From positions 62,001-126,000 of the forward strand of contig JACERV010000010.1 in NCBI GenBank assembly GCA_013911065.1: a stretch of DNA of 64,000 nucleotides, written 5' to 3'. Below the pieces are notes generated by a model that was not told the DNA's origin, searched no databases, and saw nothing but the letters and a program-made list of their open reading frames with translations. Source of the stretch: Ruminococcus sp. GTDB lineage: Bacteria; Bacillota; Clostridia; Lachnospirales; Lachnospiraceae. This document shows positions 30,097-39,469 of the stretch, piece by piece. The first letter of the stretch is position 1. Each line of letters opens with the position of its first letter. A program made the position numbers and the translations under genes.

Positions 30097-30741
30097 TTGC
30101 TTGTGAGTGGATTTAAAAATGCAGACGGTAAAGTGATATTGTGGAAGATGGTCAAAGGAATCCAGGATAATAAAGCATATCTTGGAGAAGTGGATGGCTT
30201 AATCGGCGACGGAGACCATGGAATGAATATGAATAAAGGGTTTACAGTGTTTGAGACAAGATTCAAGGATGAACCTTTTACTTTTACAGAAGGCCTGGAG
30301 GAGCTAGGAATGATTCTCCTAAATGAAATAGGCGGTTCCATGGGTCCGATTTATGGAACAATTTTTATGGATATGGCAGAAGCAGGAGAAGATATGGAAG
30401 AAATTGATCTGGACGGGCTGGGCCGTATGCTGGCAGCAGGACTGGAAGGATTATCCGGTATTGTAGAGGCAAAAGTAGGAGATAAGACATTGGTAGATAC
30501 TTTGGCTCCTGCAGTGGAATCTGTAAAAAAATCGGCAGAAGACAAAGACGATTATAAAACCGCTATGGAAAAGATGAAAGCTGCAGCAGAGAAAGGAAAA
30601 GATTCTACCAAGGACATGGTTGCAAAATTCGGCCGGTCCAGCCGTTTGGGAGAACGTTCCAGAGGAGTTCTGGATGCAGGATCAGTTTCCTGTTTTATCA
30701 TTCTCAGTGCAATGGCAGATGGGATAATGGAAGTAATGTAA
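30097..30741 (+). CDS. Dihydroxyacetone kinase-type subunit DhaL
   Basis: GEVDGLIGDGDHGMNMNKGF, GRSSRLGERSRGVLDAGS. TTG 30097 or GTG 30103 start. Confidence 0.9.
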   Translation: MLVSGFKNADGKVILWKMVKGIQDNKAYLGEVDGLIGDGDHGMNMNKGFTVFETRFKDEPFTFTEGLEELGMILLNEIGGSMGPIYGTIFMDMAEAGEDMEEIDLDGLGRMLAAGLEGLSGIVEAKVGDKTLVDTLAPAVESVKKSAEDKDDYKTAMEKMKAAAEKGKDSTKDMVAKFGRSSRLGERSRGVLDAGSVSCFIILSAMADGIMEVM

Positions 30742-30752
30742 GAAAGTGATAT

Positions 30753-30803
30753 AAAAAATACCAGGTAAAATTGGCTGTTCAGCCTTTTTACCTGGTATTT
30801 TTT
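30753..30803. terminator. Intrinsic, probably bidirectional terminator
   Basis: 18-bp arms AAAAAATACCAGGTAAAA / TTTTACCTGGTATTTTTT. Confidence 0.93.
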
Positions 30804-30834
30804 ATGTAACAGGAATCTCTCTTGTCCTGTTTTG

Positions 30835-30900
30835 TGTCGAAACAATTCTCGTTTTCCCCGTCATCATCTGACAAAATTTCAGGGCCAATCCATTTATAAT
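30835..30900 (+). promoter_or_regulatory. Spo0A-type control region of spoIIGA
   Basis: TGTCGAA (30835-30841) matches the 0A box; CTGACA (30868-30873) overlapping TGACAAA, 21-nt spacer, TATAAT (30895-30900). Confidence 0.7.
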
Positions 30901-30954
30901 AAGTCTTGCTTGAGTGCCAAATCGATTTAGTACCAACGAGAAAGAGGGTGGAGC

Positions 30955-31743
30955 ATGTACTATGAATTATACATAGACGTGTTATTTCTTGTAAATTTTA
31001 TGATGGACTCCCTTTTGCTCCTGACCGTGAATCAGATGCTGAAATGTTCTACCACACATGGACGTATTTATTTAGGCGGAGCTGTCGGCGCAGGACTGAC
31101 ATGTGCTGTAATAGCCATACCTGTGCCAGCCGTTATAAAATTTATTATATTCCACGCAATTATCAATACAATAATGATTAAAACTGGATTGAGAGTCAAA
31201 GGAAAGAAACAATTTTGGAAAGCATTTGGTCTGTTGTATATCGCATCCTTCTTGTTTGGAGGAATTCTGCAGGCACTCCATCCATACGTGCGGGTAGGAA
31301 GCCTGTTTTTTGCTTCGGCTGTCGGCTGTTATTACCTGATAAAAGGAATCTGGAGATTTCTTACAGGGCAAAAAGAGCTGCAGAAAAAATTATGCGAGAT
31401 TACATTATATACCGGTGCAGGTGAGCAGAGAGTGAAGGCATTAATCGACACCGGAAATAGTTTGAAAGACAATGTATCAAAAGAGCCGGTAAGTGTAATA
31501 GACCAGGCTCTGGCAAAAGCTATATTGACAGATAAAGATGCGCAAACCGGATTTCGTTACATACCATACAGAACGGTAGGGAAGGAAAGTATTATGCCTG
31601 TATTCCGTATAAAGAAAATGTGTGTCCATCTGGAAGAAGAACGGTGGATAGAAAATCCGGTCATCGGAGTTTGTGAGGAGCGTGTTTCAGAACAAGAAGA
31701 GTATCAGATGATTTTAAATCCGGACCTATTAGGAGGCATATAA
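30955..31743 (+). CDS. spoIIGA: Sigma-E processing peptidase SpoIIGA
   Basis: [32 protein letters not shown] aspartic protease motif; adjacent to sigE. Confidence 0.93.
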   Translation: MYYELYIDVLFLVNFMMDSLLLLTVNQMLKCSTTHGRIYLGGAVGAGLTCAVIAIPVPAVIKFIIFHAIINTIMIKTGLRVKGKKQFWKAFGLLYIASFLFGGILQALHPYVRVGSLFFASAVGCYYLIKGIWRFLTGQKELQKKLCEITLYTGAGEQRVKALIDTGNSLKDNVSKEPVSVIDQALAKAILTDKDAQTGFRYIPYRTVGKESIMPVFRIKKMCVHLEEERWIENPVIGVCEERVSEQEEYQMILNPDLLGGI

Positions 31744-31744
31744 A

Positions 31745-32488
31745 ATGGTTGTAAAAGTAGCAGTACCCCAGCAGTTTAAGCTAAAAGTAATACCAGACAT
31801 CAGAAGTATTTTCTTCCCAAATCATAAAGAAATACATTATATTGGAGGATCCGAGGTGCTGCCGGCCCCGCTGGAGACTGAGCGGGAAACAGAGGTGATA
31901 CAACATCTCGGTTCAGAATATGACCAGGAGGCAAAGAAGCTTTTGATAGAGCATAATCTGCGGCTGGTTGTATACATAGCAAAAAAATTTGATAATACGG
32001 GTGTGGGTGTGGAGGATTTGATTTCGATTGGTACCATTGGATTGATTAAAGCCATCAATACCTTTAACCCTACAAAAAATATCAAGCTTGCCACATATGC
32101 GTCCCGTTGTATTGAAAATGAAATTTTGATGTATCTGCGCAGGAACAGCAAAACAAAAATGGAAGTATCCATAGATGAGCCGCTGAACGTGGATTGGGAC
32201 GGAAACGAACTTCTTTTGTCAGATATACTTGGCACAGAGGAGGATACTATATATAAAGATCTGGAGAATGAGGCAGAGCGAAAGCTGTTAATAAAAGCAA
32301 TTAACAAACTATCCAGCAGAGAAAAGCTGATTGTAAAAATGCGTTTTGGGCTGGACCATCCTGACGGGGAAGAAAAAACCCAGAAGGAAGTAGCAGATTT
32401 GCTGGGAATTTCCCAGTCATATATATCCAGGCTGGAGAAAAAGATTATGCAGAGATTAAAAAGAGAAATGATAAGGTATACTTCTTGA
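31745..32488 (+). CDS. sigE: Sporulation sigma factor sigma-E (pro-form)
   Basis: [13 protein letters not shown] pro-region, [40 protein letters not shown]. Confidence 0.97.
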   Translation: MVVKVAVPQQFKLKVIPDIRSIFFPNHKEIHYIGGSEVLPAPLETERETEVIQHLGSEYDQEAKKLLIEHNLRLVVYIAKKFDNTGVGVEDLISIGTIGLIKAINTFNPTKNIKLATYASRCIENEILMYLRRNSKTKMEVSIDEPLNVDWDGNELLLSDILGTEEDTIYKDLENEAERKLLIKAINKLSSREKLIVKMRFGLDHPDGEEKTQKEVADLLGISQSYISRLEKKIMQRLKREMIRYTS

Positions 32489-32529
32489 ATTATTAATGTT
32501 CAGGCCAGCCTATTGAGATGTGATTATGG

Positions 32530-32573
32530 ATCTGGTTTTGCGATCAAAAGTGATTGCAAAACCAGATTTTTTT
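32530..32573 (+). terminator. Intrinsic terminator after sigE
   Basis: ATCTGGTTTTGC...GCAAAACCAGAT followed by TTTTTT. Confidence 0.92.
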
Positions 32574-32642
32574 GCTTGTAATAGGGAGTGGGACAGGTAT
32601 ATAATGATTACATGAAGTACGAACTAAGGGGAGGTAAGGCTT

Positions 32643-34253
32643 ATGAAACTGAAATTTATCGGAGCAGCTCATGAAGTAACGGGAAGCTGCCATCTATTGC
32701 AGGCAGCAGGAAAGAATATTTTAGTGGATTATGGCATGGAGCAAGGGCCTGATTTGTATGAGAATCCAGGGCTTCCAATTGCAGCATCAGAGGTTGACTA
32801 TGTACTTTTAACCCATGCGCATATTGATCATTCAGGGTTATTGCCTTTGTTGACAAAGAAGGGCTTTCAGGGACAGATAATTACAACATATGCTACTGCT
32901 GATTTGTGCAATATTATGCTTAGAGATAGTGCGCACATCCAGGAGTTTGAAGCAGAATGGCGCAACAGGAAAGGGCGCCGTGCAGGGCAGCCTGTGTATG
33001 AGCCAATTTATGTGCTCCAGGATGCACTGGATGCAATTGAGCGGATTGTCCCCTGCCAATACCGGGACCGTATCCGGTTGTGTGACGGTATTGAAGTACG
33101 CTTTACGGACGTTGGTCATTTACTTGGTTCTGCCAGTATTGAAGTGTGGATTACCGAGGTAGATATTACGAAGAAAATCGTATTTTCAGGAGATGTGGGA
33201 AACATTAACCAGCCTATTATAAAAAACCCCAGCTATACAGAGTCTGCAGATTATGTTGTGGTTGAATCCACTTATGGAAACCGTGTTCATTCCCGGGAAG
33301 ACATTGATTATGTAAAAGAATTTGTCCAAATTGTAAGGGAGACCTTTGATAAAAAGGGAAATGTAGTTATTCCTTCTTTTGCGGTGGGCAGGACACAGGA
33401 ATTATTATATCTTATCCGGGAAGTAAAAGAGCAGAACCTGTTGAAGGAATATCCCGACTTTGAGGTGTATCTGGATAGCCCGCTGGCCATTGAAGCAACA
33501 AAGATTTTTACAAAAAATATGAAGGAATGTTTTGACGAGGAGGCACTCCAGCTGGTCAATGCAGGAATCAATCCTCTTATATTTCCAGGGCTGAAGACAT
33601 CTGTCACCAGTGAAGATTCCAAAATGATTAATTTCATTCAAAAACCAAAGGTTATTATATCTGCCTCCGGTATGTGCGATGCAGGGCGTATCCGGCACCA
33701 TCTGAAACATAACCTGTGGCGGGAAGAATGTACCATTTTGTTTGTTGGTTATCAGGCCAATGGAACATTGGGAAGGAGGATTTTGGACGGTGAGAAGAAT
33801 GTGAAGCTTTTTGGTGAACCAATCGAAGTCCATGCCAGAATTGCCAGCCTTCATGGTGTCAGCGGTCATGCGGATATGAACGGGCTGTTGGATTGGCTGG
33901 GTGGATTTAAGACGCCCATTGAGAGAGTATTTGTAGTACACGGTGAGGATACGGTGGCGGAGGAATTTGCAAATACCATACAGGAAAGACTGGGACATCC
34001 GTCGTGGGCTCCATTTCCAAGCGCTGAGGCCGACCTGGCATCAAATGAAGTTGTGAATGAAGGTGTCCGCATACCTGTGAAAGCAAGGAAGCCGGCTCAA
34101 AAACGCGCAGATGCGGCATTTGAAAGACTGCTTGCAGCGGGCAGACGTCTGTTGGATGTTATTTATAAGAATGAGGGAATTGCCAATAAAGATAAAGCAA
34201 AGTTTGAAAGTCAGATTCATAATCTGGCGGATAAATGGGATAGCTGGGAGTAG
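32643..34253 (+). CDS. Metallo-beta-lactamase / beta-CASP RNA-processing family protein
   Basis: LTHAHIDHSGLLP, DVGHLLGSASIEVW, FSGDVGN, ISASGMCDAGRIRHHL, HGVSGHADMNGL. Confidence 0.92.
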   Translation: MKLKFIGAAHEVTGSCHLLQAAGKNILVDYGMEQGPDLYENPGLPIAASEVDYVLLTHAHIDHSGLLPLLTKKGFQGQIITTYATADLCNIMLRDSAHIQEFEAEWRNRKGRRAGQPVYEPIYVLQDALDAIERIVPCQYRDRIRLCDGIEVRFTDVGHLLGSASIEVWITEVDITKKIVFSGDVGNINQPIIKNPSYTESADYVVVESTYGNRVHSREDIDYVKEFVQIVRETFDKKGNVVIPSFAVGRTQELLYLIREVKEQNLLKEYPDFEVYLDSPLAIEATKIFTKNMKECFDEEALQLVNAGINPLIFPGLKTSVTSEDSKMINFIQKPKVIISASGMCDAGRIRHHLKHNLWREECTILFVGYQANGTLGRRILDGEKNVKLFGEPIEVHARIASLHGVSGHADMNGLLDWLGGFKTPIERVFVVHGEDTVAEEFANTIQERLGHPSWAPFPSAEADLASNEVVNEGVRIPVKARKPAQKRADAAFERLLAAGRRLLDVIYKNEGIANKDKAKFESQIHNLADKWDSWE

Positions 34254-34260
34254 AAAACCC

Positions 34261-34288
34261 TTGACTTTTATGCCATATATGCTAAAAT
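34261..34288 (+). promoter_or_regulatory. Promoter of the putative ncRNA
   Basis: TTGACT - 16 nt - TAAAAT. Confidence 0.65.
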
Positions 34289-34294
34289 GATTGT

Positions 34295-34652
34295 GTCATG
34301 CATAGATACTGTAATCGGAACTATCATGCAAATATAGGCCAGACAGTGATTCTGTCTAAAGCTCATCGGACAGGGCTGGCCGCTGCCGCGGGTGGTGATA
34401 TAGCGCCACATATTGATCGAGTTAAAAGCTCAGTTTTATAAGCTGGTTAATTATAACCTTGCAAATGCATACCACTTGTGAAATGTTCAATAGAGGAGTA
34501 GTAAAAGTATATTTGCTGTATAAGCTCTGATGAGAGGACAAAGATTACTGTATACACTGTGCGGATTATTTTATTTGTGAAATACGATAAGAAAATTTCG
34601 GAACATGATGTATATAACAGGTAGTGCTGCTTTTGCGCACTACCTGTTTTTT
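34295..34652 (+). ncRNA. Unassigned structured RNA candidate (~350 nt), free-standing or leader of the polyamine operon
   Basis: Promoter-to-terminator unit without a convincing ORF; internal complementarities TGCATaGATA/TATCATGCA, GGCCAG/CTGGCC, ACAG/CTGT, GCAAAT-ATAC/GTAT-ATTTGC. Confidence 0.55.
34617..34652 (+). terminator. Intrinsic terminator
   Basis: ACAGGTAGTGC-tgcttttgc-GCACTACCTGT then TTTTT. Confidence 0.9.
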
Positions 34653-34686
34653 ATATATAGGAAACTATGTTTCCTATATATAAAAA
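34648..34686. repeat. 18-bp hairpin related to the 3984-4024 hairpin
   Basis: TTTTTATATATAGGAAAC-tat-GTTTCCTATATATAAAAA followed by CCCTC, i.e. inverted orientation of the GAGGGTTTTTATATA module at 3979. Confidence 0.85.
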
Positions 34687-34763
34687 CCCTCTGGATGCAT
34701 AACACGCATAAGGAAAAATGGCCGCTAAAGCGACCGCGCTTCATAGACATGGGAGGTGGAAGA

Positions 34764-36218
34764 ATGAATCAAAAACGACAATTACATGCACCAATTTACA
34801 GTGCACTTGAACGCTTCCGAAAAAAGAGGGTGGTTCCCTTTGATGTACCCGGCCATAAAAGAGGCAGGGGAAACCCGGAACTGGTAGAATTATTAGGAGA
34901 AAAATGTGTAGGGATTGATGTGAATTCCATGAAACCACTGGATAATCTCTGTCATCCTGTGTCCGTTATAAAAGAAGCGGAGGAGTTAGCAGCAGATGCG
35001 TTTGGGGCAGCCCACGCCTTCCTGATGGTGGGAGGAACTACTTCTTCTGTCCAGACCATGATACTTTCAGCGTGTAAAGCGGGGGACAAAATCATATTGC
35101 CCAGAAATGTACACAAGAGCGTGATTAATGCTTTAGTACTTTGCGGTGCCATTCCGGTATATATAGACCCAAAGGTGGATCAGATGCTGGGTATTCCGCT
35201 GGGTATGGAGCTGGAGGATGTGGAAAAGGCAATCAAGGAGCACCCGGATGCTTCGGCAGTGTTTGTCAATAATCCGACATACTACGGAATATGCTCTGAT
35301 ATCAGGAGCATTGTAAAAATAGCACATAAGCATGGTATGCTTGTGTTGGCGGATGAGGCTCACGGGACCCATCTGTATTTTGGAAAGGATCTTCCCTGTT
35401 CTGGAATGGAAGCCGGTGCGGATATGGCGGCGGTGTCCATGCACAAATCGGGAGGAAGTCTGACCCAGAGTTCCCTGCTTCTTACAGGTCCGGGAATGAA
35501 TGCCCGTTATGTGGGGCAGATTATTAATCTGACCCAGACAACCAGTGCTTCCTATCTGCTCATGTCCAGTCTGGATATTTCCAGAAGGAATCTTGCCCTC
35601 AGAGGGGAGGAGACTTTTGCAAAAGTAGCCCAGATGGCGGAGTACGCCAGAGAAGAAATCAACGGCATCGGGGGCTACTATGCCTATGGCTCGGAACTGA
35701 AAAATGGAGGCAGTATTTTTGACTTTGATGTGACCAAGCTGGCTGTTTATACGAGGGATATCGGTCTGGCGGGAATTGAAGTATATGATTTGCTGCGGGA
35801 TGAGTATGATATTCAGATTGAGTTCGGGGATATCAGTAATATTCTTGCTTACATTTCGATTGGGGACAGAATTCAGGATATTGAGCGCCTGGTTGGGGCG
35901 TTGGCGGACATCAAAAGGCTTTACAAAGAGCCTAAGAAAAATGTATTCCTGGCGGAATATATCGCTCCTAAAGTTGTAACCACACCTCAGGAGGCATTTT
36001 ATGCAGAGAAGGAAAGTCTTCCCATTGAAGAGACTGCAGGAAGAGTATCCGGGGAATTTGTGATGTGCTATCCTCCGGGAATCCCGATTCTGGCACCTGG
36101 GGAGCAGATTACAAAGGAGCTGACGGGTTATATCCAGTTTGCGAAGGAAAAGGGATGTTCCATGCAGGGACCTGAAAGTCCCGACCTTTCCAGGTTAAAT
36201 GTTTTAAAGGAGGATTAA
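34764..36218 (+). CDS. speA: Orn/Lys/Arg decarboxylase family, probable arginine decarboxylase
   Basis: PFDVPGHKRGRG, ADEAHGTHLYF, VSMHKSGGSLTQ (PLP Lys). The ORF track start 34605 reads through the terminator and repeat; ATG 34764 has SD GGGAGG. Confidence 0.88.
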   Translation: MNQKRQLHAPIYSALERFRKKRVVPFDVPGHKRGRGNPELVELLGEKCVGIDVNSMKPLDNLCHPVSVIKEAEELAADAFGAAHAFLMVGGTTSSVQTMILSACKAGDKIILPRNVHKSVINALVLCGAIPVYIDPKVDQMLGIPLGMELEDVEKAIKEHPDASAVFVNNPTYYGICSDIRSIVKIAHKHGMLVLADEAHGTHLYFGKDLPCSGMEAGADMAAVSMHKSGGSLTQSSLLLTGPGMNARYVGQIINLTQTTSASYLLMSSLDISRRNLALRGEETFAKVAQMAEYAREEINGIGGYYAYGSELKNGGSIFDFDVTKLAVYTRDIGLAGIEVYDLLRDEYDIQIEFGDISNILAYISIGDRIQDIERLVGALADIKRLYKEPKKNVFLAEYIAPKVVTTPQEAFYAEKESLPIEETAGRVSGEFVMCYPPGIPILAPGEQITKELTGYIQFAKEKGCSMQGPESPDLSRLNVLKED

Positions 36219-36222
36219 GAAA

Positions 36223-37077
36223 ATGGATTTCTGGGTAAGTGAAATGCATACGAATAACGTGAAAATCTCTATCCGGGTGGAACAGCAGTTGTTCAGTGCA
36301 CAGAGTGAATTCCAAAGGATTGATATTTTTGAAACACCCGAATTTGGAAAAGTGCTGACTTCTAACGGAAATATAATTTTCACGGAACAGGATGAATTTA
36401 TTTATGATGAGATGATTGTACATGTTCCTATGGCGGTACATCCCCGTGTCAGAAATGTACTGGTCATCGGCGGAGGGGACGGCGGTGTTGCCAGAGAATT
36501 GTCTTATTATGGGGAGATAGAGCATATTGATGTGGTGGAGCCGGACCAGTTATTTGTATATGCCTGTCGGGAGCACTTCCCGGAAGATGCCAATGGGCTG
36601 GATGATGCCCGGGTCTCCATGTATTATGAGGACGGGTTAAAATTCCTGCGTTCCAGACAAGATGCCTATGATTTGATTATCAATGACTGTACGGATCCCC
36701 TGGGGCATGCGGCAGGGCTGTTTACAAAGGAGTTTTATGGAAGCTGTTTCCAGGCACTTCATGAGGACGGCATTATGGTTTACCAGCATGGCAGTCCTTT
36801 CTATGACGAGGACGAAGATAGCTGCCGGATTATGCATAGAAAGGCGTACCGCAGTTTTCCAATTAACAGGGTATACCAGGCCCATATCCCCACCTGTCCG
36901 GCAGGCTACTGGCTGTTTGGGTTTGCCTCAAGAAAGTACCATCCAATCAAAGACATGGATGCGAAAAGGTGGAAGAAAAGAGAGATAAAAACAAGTTATT
37001 ATACAACCAATCTGCATATGGGTGCCTTTATGCTTCCCAGGTATGTGGAGGATTTGTTAGAAGAGGAGGAAGTTTAA
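36223..37077 (+). CDS. speE: Spermidine synthase family protein
   Basis: EFQRIDIFETPEFGKVL, VIGGGDGGVARELS, DCTDPLGHAAGLFTKEFY. Confidence 0.88.
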   Translation: MDFWVSEMHTNNVKISIRVEQQLFSAQSEFQRIDIFETPEFGKVLTSNGNIIFTEQDEFIYDEMIVHVPMAVHPRVRNVLVIGGGDGGVARELSYYGEIEHIDVVEPDQLFVYACREHFPEDANGLDDARVSMYYEDGLKFLRSRQDAYDLIINDCTDPLGHAAGLFTKEFYGSCFQALHEDGIMVYQHGSPFYDEDEDSCRIMHRKAYRSFPINRVYQAHIPTCPAGYWLFGFASRKYHPIKDMDAKRWKKREIKTSYYTTNLHMGAFMLPRYVEDLLEEEEV

Positions 37078-37078
37078 A

Positions 37079-38338
37079 ATGAGCAGAGTATTAATAATTG
37101 GCTGTGGTGGTGTTGCGTCTGTAGCAATTCAGAAATGCTGTCAGAATGAAGGCGTATTCACGGAGATTTGTATTGCAAGCAGGACAAAGGAAAAGTGTGA
37201 TGCTTTGAAAGAAAAGCTGGAGGGAAAAACCTCTGTAAAACTAACAACGGCCTATGTGGATGCAGATTGTGTGGAAGAAGTGGTTTCCCTTATTAATGAA
37301 TATAAACCAGAGGTGGTTTTAAATCTGGCACTGCCCTATCAGGACCTTACAATTATGGAAGCCTGTCTGGAGTGTGGTGTGAATTATATTGACACTGCAA
37401 ATTATGAGCCGGAGAATACAGATGATCCGAAATGGCGCGAGATCTATGAAAAGCGCTGCAGAGAAAAAGGATTCACTGCATATTTTGACTACAGCTGGCA
37501 GTGGGATTACGCTGAAAAATTCCGGGAAAAGAACCTGACAGCCGTTTTAGGTTCAGGATTTGACCCGGGGGTAACCAGTGTTTTTACAGCCTACGCACAG
37601 AAGCATTATTTTGATGAAATACACACTATTGATATTTTGGACTGTAACGGCGGAGACCACGGCTATCCCTTTGCTACCAACTTTAATCCTGAAATCAACC
37701 TCCGGGAAGTTTCTGCTAACGGAAGCTATTGGGAGAACGGACACTGGGTGGAGACAGAGCCAATGGAAATCAAGAGGACTTATGATTTTCCGCAGGTAGG
37801 TGAAAAGGATATGTACCTCCTCCACCATGAAGAAATCGAGTCATTAGCAAAGAATATACCAGGTGTGAAGCGTATCCGGTTTTTCATGACCTTTGGGGAA
37901 AGTTATCTGACCCATATGAAATGTCTGGAAAATGTAGGAATGCTCTCTACCAGTCCTATTGAATTTGACGGAAAAGAAATTGTTCCGATTCAGTTTTTAA
38001 AGGCATTGCTGCCTGATCCCGCCACATTGGGCCCCCGCACAAAGGGGAAAACCAATATTGGCTGTATTTATACCGGTATCAAAGATGGAAAAGAGAGAAC
38101 TATTTATATCTATAATGTGTGTGACCACCAGGAATGCTACAAAGAGGTAGGCAGTCAGGCAATCAGTTATACAACAGGAGTTCCGGCTATGATTGGAACT
38201 GCGCTGGTTGCAGAGGGAATCTGGGATAAGAAAGGTGCGGTGAATCTGGAGGAACTGGACCCCGACCCATTTATGGATATGTTGAATCAATATGGGCTTC
38301 CCTGGGTGGTAGAAGAACATCCAATGACGGTGGAATAA
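37079..38338 (+). CDS. Saccharopine dehydrogenase family, probable carboxynorspermidine/carboxyspermidine synthase
   Basis: LIIGCGGVASVAIQKC, DTANYEPEN, YSWQWDYAEKF, GSGFDPGVTSVF; next to an NspC-like gene. Confidence 0.88.
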   Translation: MSRVLIIGCGGVASVAIQKCCQNEGVFTEICIASRTKEKCDALKEKLEGKTSVKLTTAYVDADCVEEVVSLINEYKPEVVLNLALPYQDLTIMEACLECGVNYIDTANYEPENTDDPKWREIYEKRCREKGFTAYFDYSWQWDYAEKFREKNLTAVLGSGFDPGVTSVFTAYAQKHYFDEIHTIDILDCNGGDHGYPFATNFNPEINLREVSANGSYWENGHWVETEPMEIKRTYDFPQVGEKDMYLLHHEEIESLAKNIPGVKRIRFFMTFGESYLTHMKCLENVGMLSTSPIEFDGKEIVPIQFLKALLPDPATLGPRTKGKTNIGCIYTGIKDGKERTIYIYNVCDHQECYKEVGSQAISYTTGVPAMIGTALVAEGIWDKKGAVNLEELDPDPFMDMLNQYGLPWVVEEHPMTVE

Positions 38339-38341
38339 AAA

Positions 38342-39469
38342 ATGAAGATAGAGGAATTAAAAACGCCGGTTTATTTGGTGGATGAGAAGAAGCTGGAGGA
38401 AAATCTTCAGATACTGGCAGAAGTACAACAGAATACCGGATGCCGGATTTTGCTGGCACAGAAGGCATTTTCTATGTATAAGGTTTACCCTTTGATTAGA
38501 AAATACCTGGCAGGAGCAACTGCCAGCGGGCTGTATGAGGCAAGGCTGGGGGCAGAAGAAATGGGCGGAGAGAACCATGTGTTTTCCCCTGCCTATACAG
38601 AGGCAGAAATGAGGGAACTTTGTACAATTTGCGGTCATATCAGCTTTAATTCTATTTCACAGTTAGAAAAGCACAGGAAGATATGGGAAACGGCACCAGT
38701 CAGTGTAGGACTTCGGGTGAATCCGGAGTATTCTACCCAGGAGGACCATGAAATTTATGACCCTTGTGCTCCAGGCTCCCGTCTGGGAATCCGGTTGTCT
38801 CAGTTTCCCCCGGAACTGCCCAGAGGGGTGGAAGGGCTGCATATCCATACTTTGTGTGAACAGGATGCAGCACCTTTGATTGAGACTTTTGAGGCAGTAG
38901 AAAAAAAGTTTGGAAAATACCTTCACCAAATCAAATGGCTGAACCTGGGAGGCGGACATCATATTACGAGACCGGGATATGACAGAGAGGCGCTGGAGAC
39001 GTTAATTTGCAGAATACAGGACGCATACAAGGTAAAGGTTTATTTAGAGCCGGGAGAAGCCATTGCTCTGAATGCTGGATATTTTATTACAGAAGTCATG
39101 GATATTGTGGAGTGGGAAACTCCTGCTCTTATTTTGGATGGCTCTGCAGCCTGCCATATGCCTGATGTGCTGGAAATGCCTTACCGGCCTCCTTTGAAAA
39201 ACAGCGGACTGCCGGGGGAACGGGCAGTTACCTGTAAGCTCGGTTCAAGAACCTGCCTTGCGGGAGATATCATAGGAGAATACAGCTTTGATGTCCGGCC
39301 TGAAATTGGCGACAGACTTGTATTTGAGGATATGGCAATCTACACTATGGTGAAAAATAATACCTTCAATGGAATGCCCCTTCCAGACATTGTATTACTT
39401 CGCAAAAATGGAGAATGTGAACTTGTCAGGCGATTTGATTATAAAGATTTTAAGGAGCGCTTATCCTGA
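38342..39469 (+). CDS. nspC: Carboxynorspermidine decarboxylase
   Basis: LAQKAFSMYKVYPLIRKYLAGATASGLYEARLG, LNLGGGHHITRPGYD, LEPGEAIALNAGY. Confidence 0.92.
   Translation: MKIEELKTPVYLVDEKKLEENLQILAEVQQNTGCRILLAQKAFSMYKVYPLIRKYLAGATASGLYEARLGAEEMGGENHVFSPAYTEAEMRELCTICGHISFNSISQLEKHRKIWETAPVSVGLRVNPEYSTQEDHEIYDPCAPGSRLGIRLSQFPPELPRGVEGLHIHTLCEQDAAPLIETFEAVEKKFGKYLHQIKWLNLGGGHHITRPGYDREALETLICRIQDAYKVKVYLEPGEAIALNAGYFITEVMDIVEWETPALILDGSAACHMPDVLEMPYRPPLKNSGLPGERAVTCKLGSRTCLAGDIIGEYSFDVRPEIGDRLVFEDMAIYTMVKNNTFNGMPLPDIVLLRKNGECELVRRFDYKDFKERLS

Noticed and set aside
33405-33998. 197-aa minus-strand ORF in the MBL gene
   Set aside because: Antisense of conserved beta-CASP motifs; no independent support.
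34370-34420. T-box-like GGGTGG within the ncRNA candidate
   Set aside because: The required GGTGGNACCGCG block near the terminator is absent; downstream genes are not aminoacyl-tRNA related.
34501-34600. Hammerhead-like CTGATGAG within the ncRNA candidate
   Set aside because: No correctly placed GAAA core and no suitable stems I-III.
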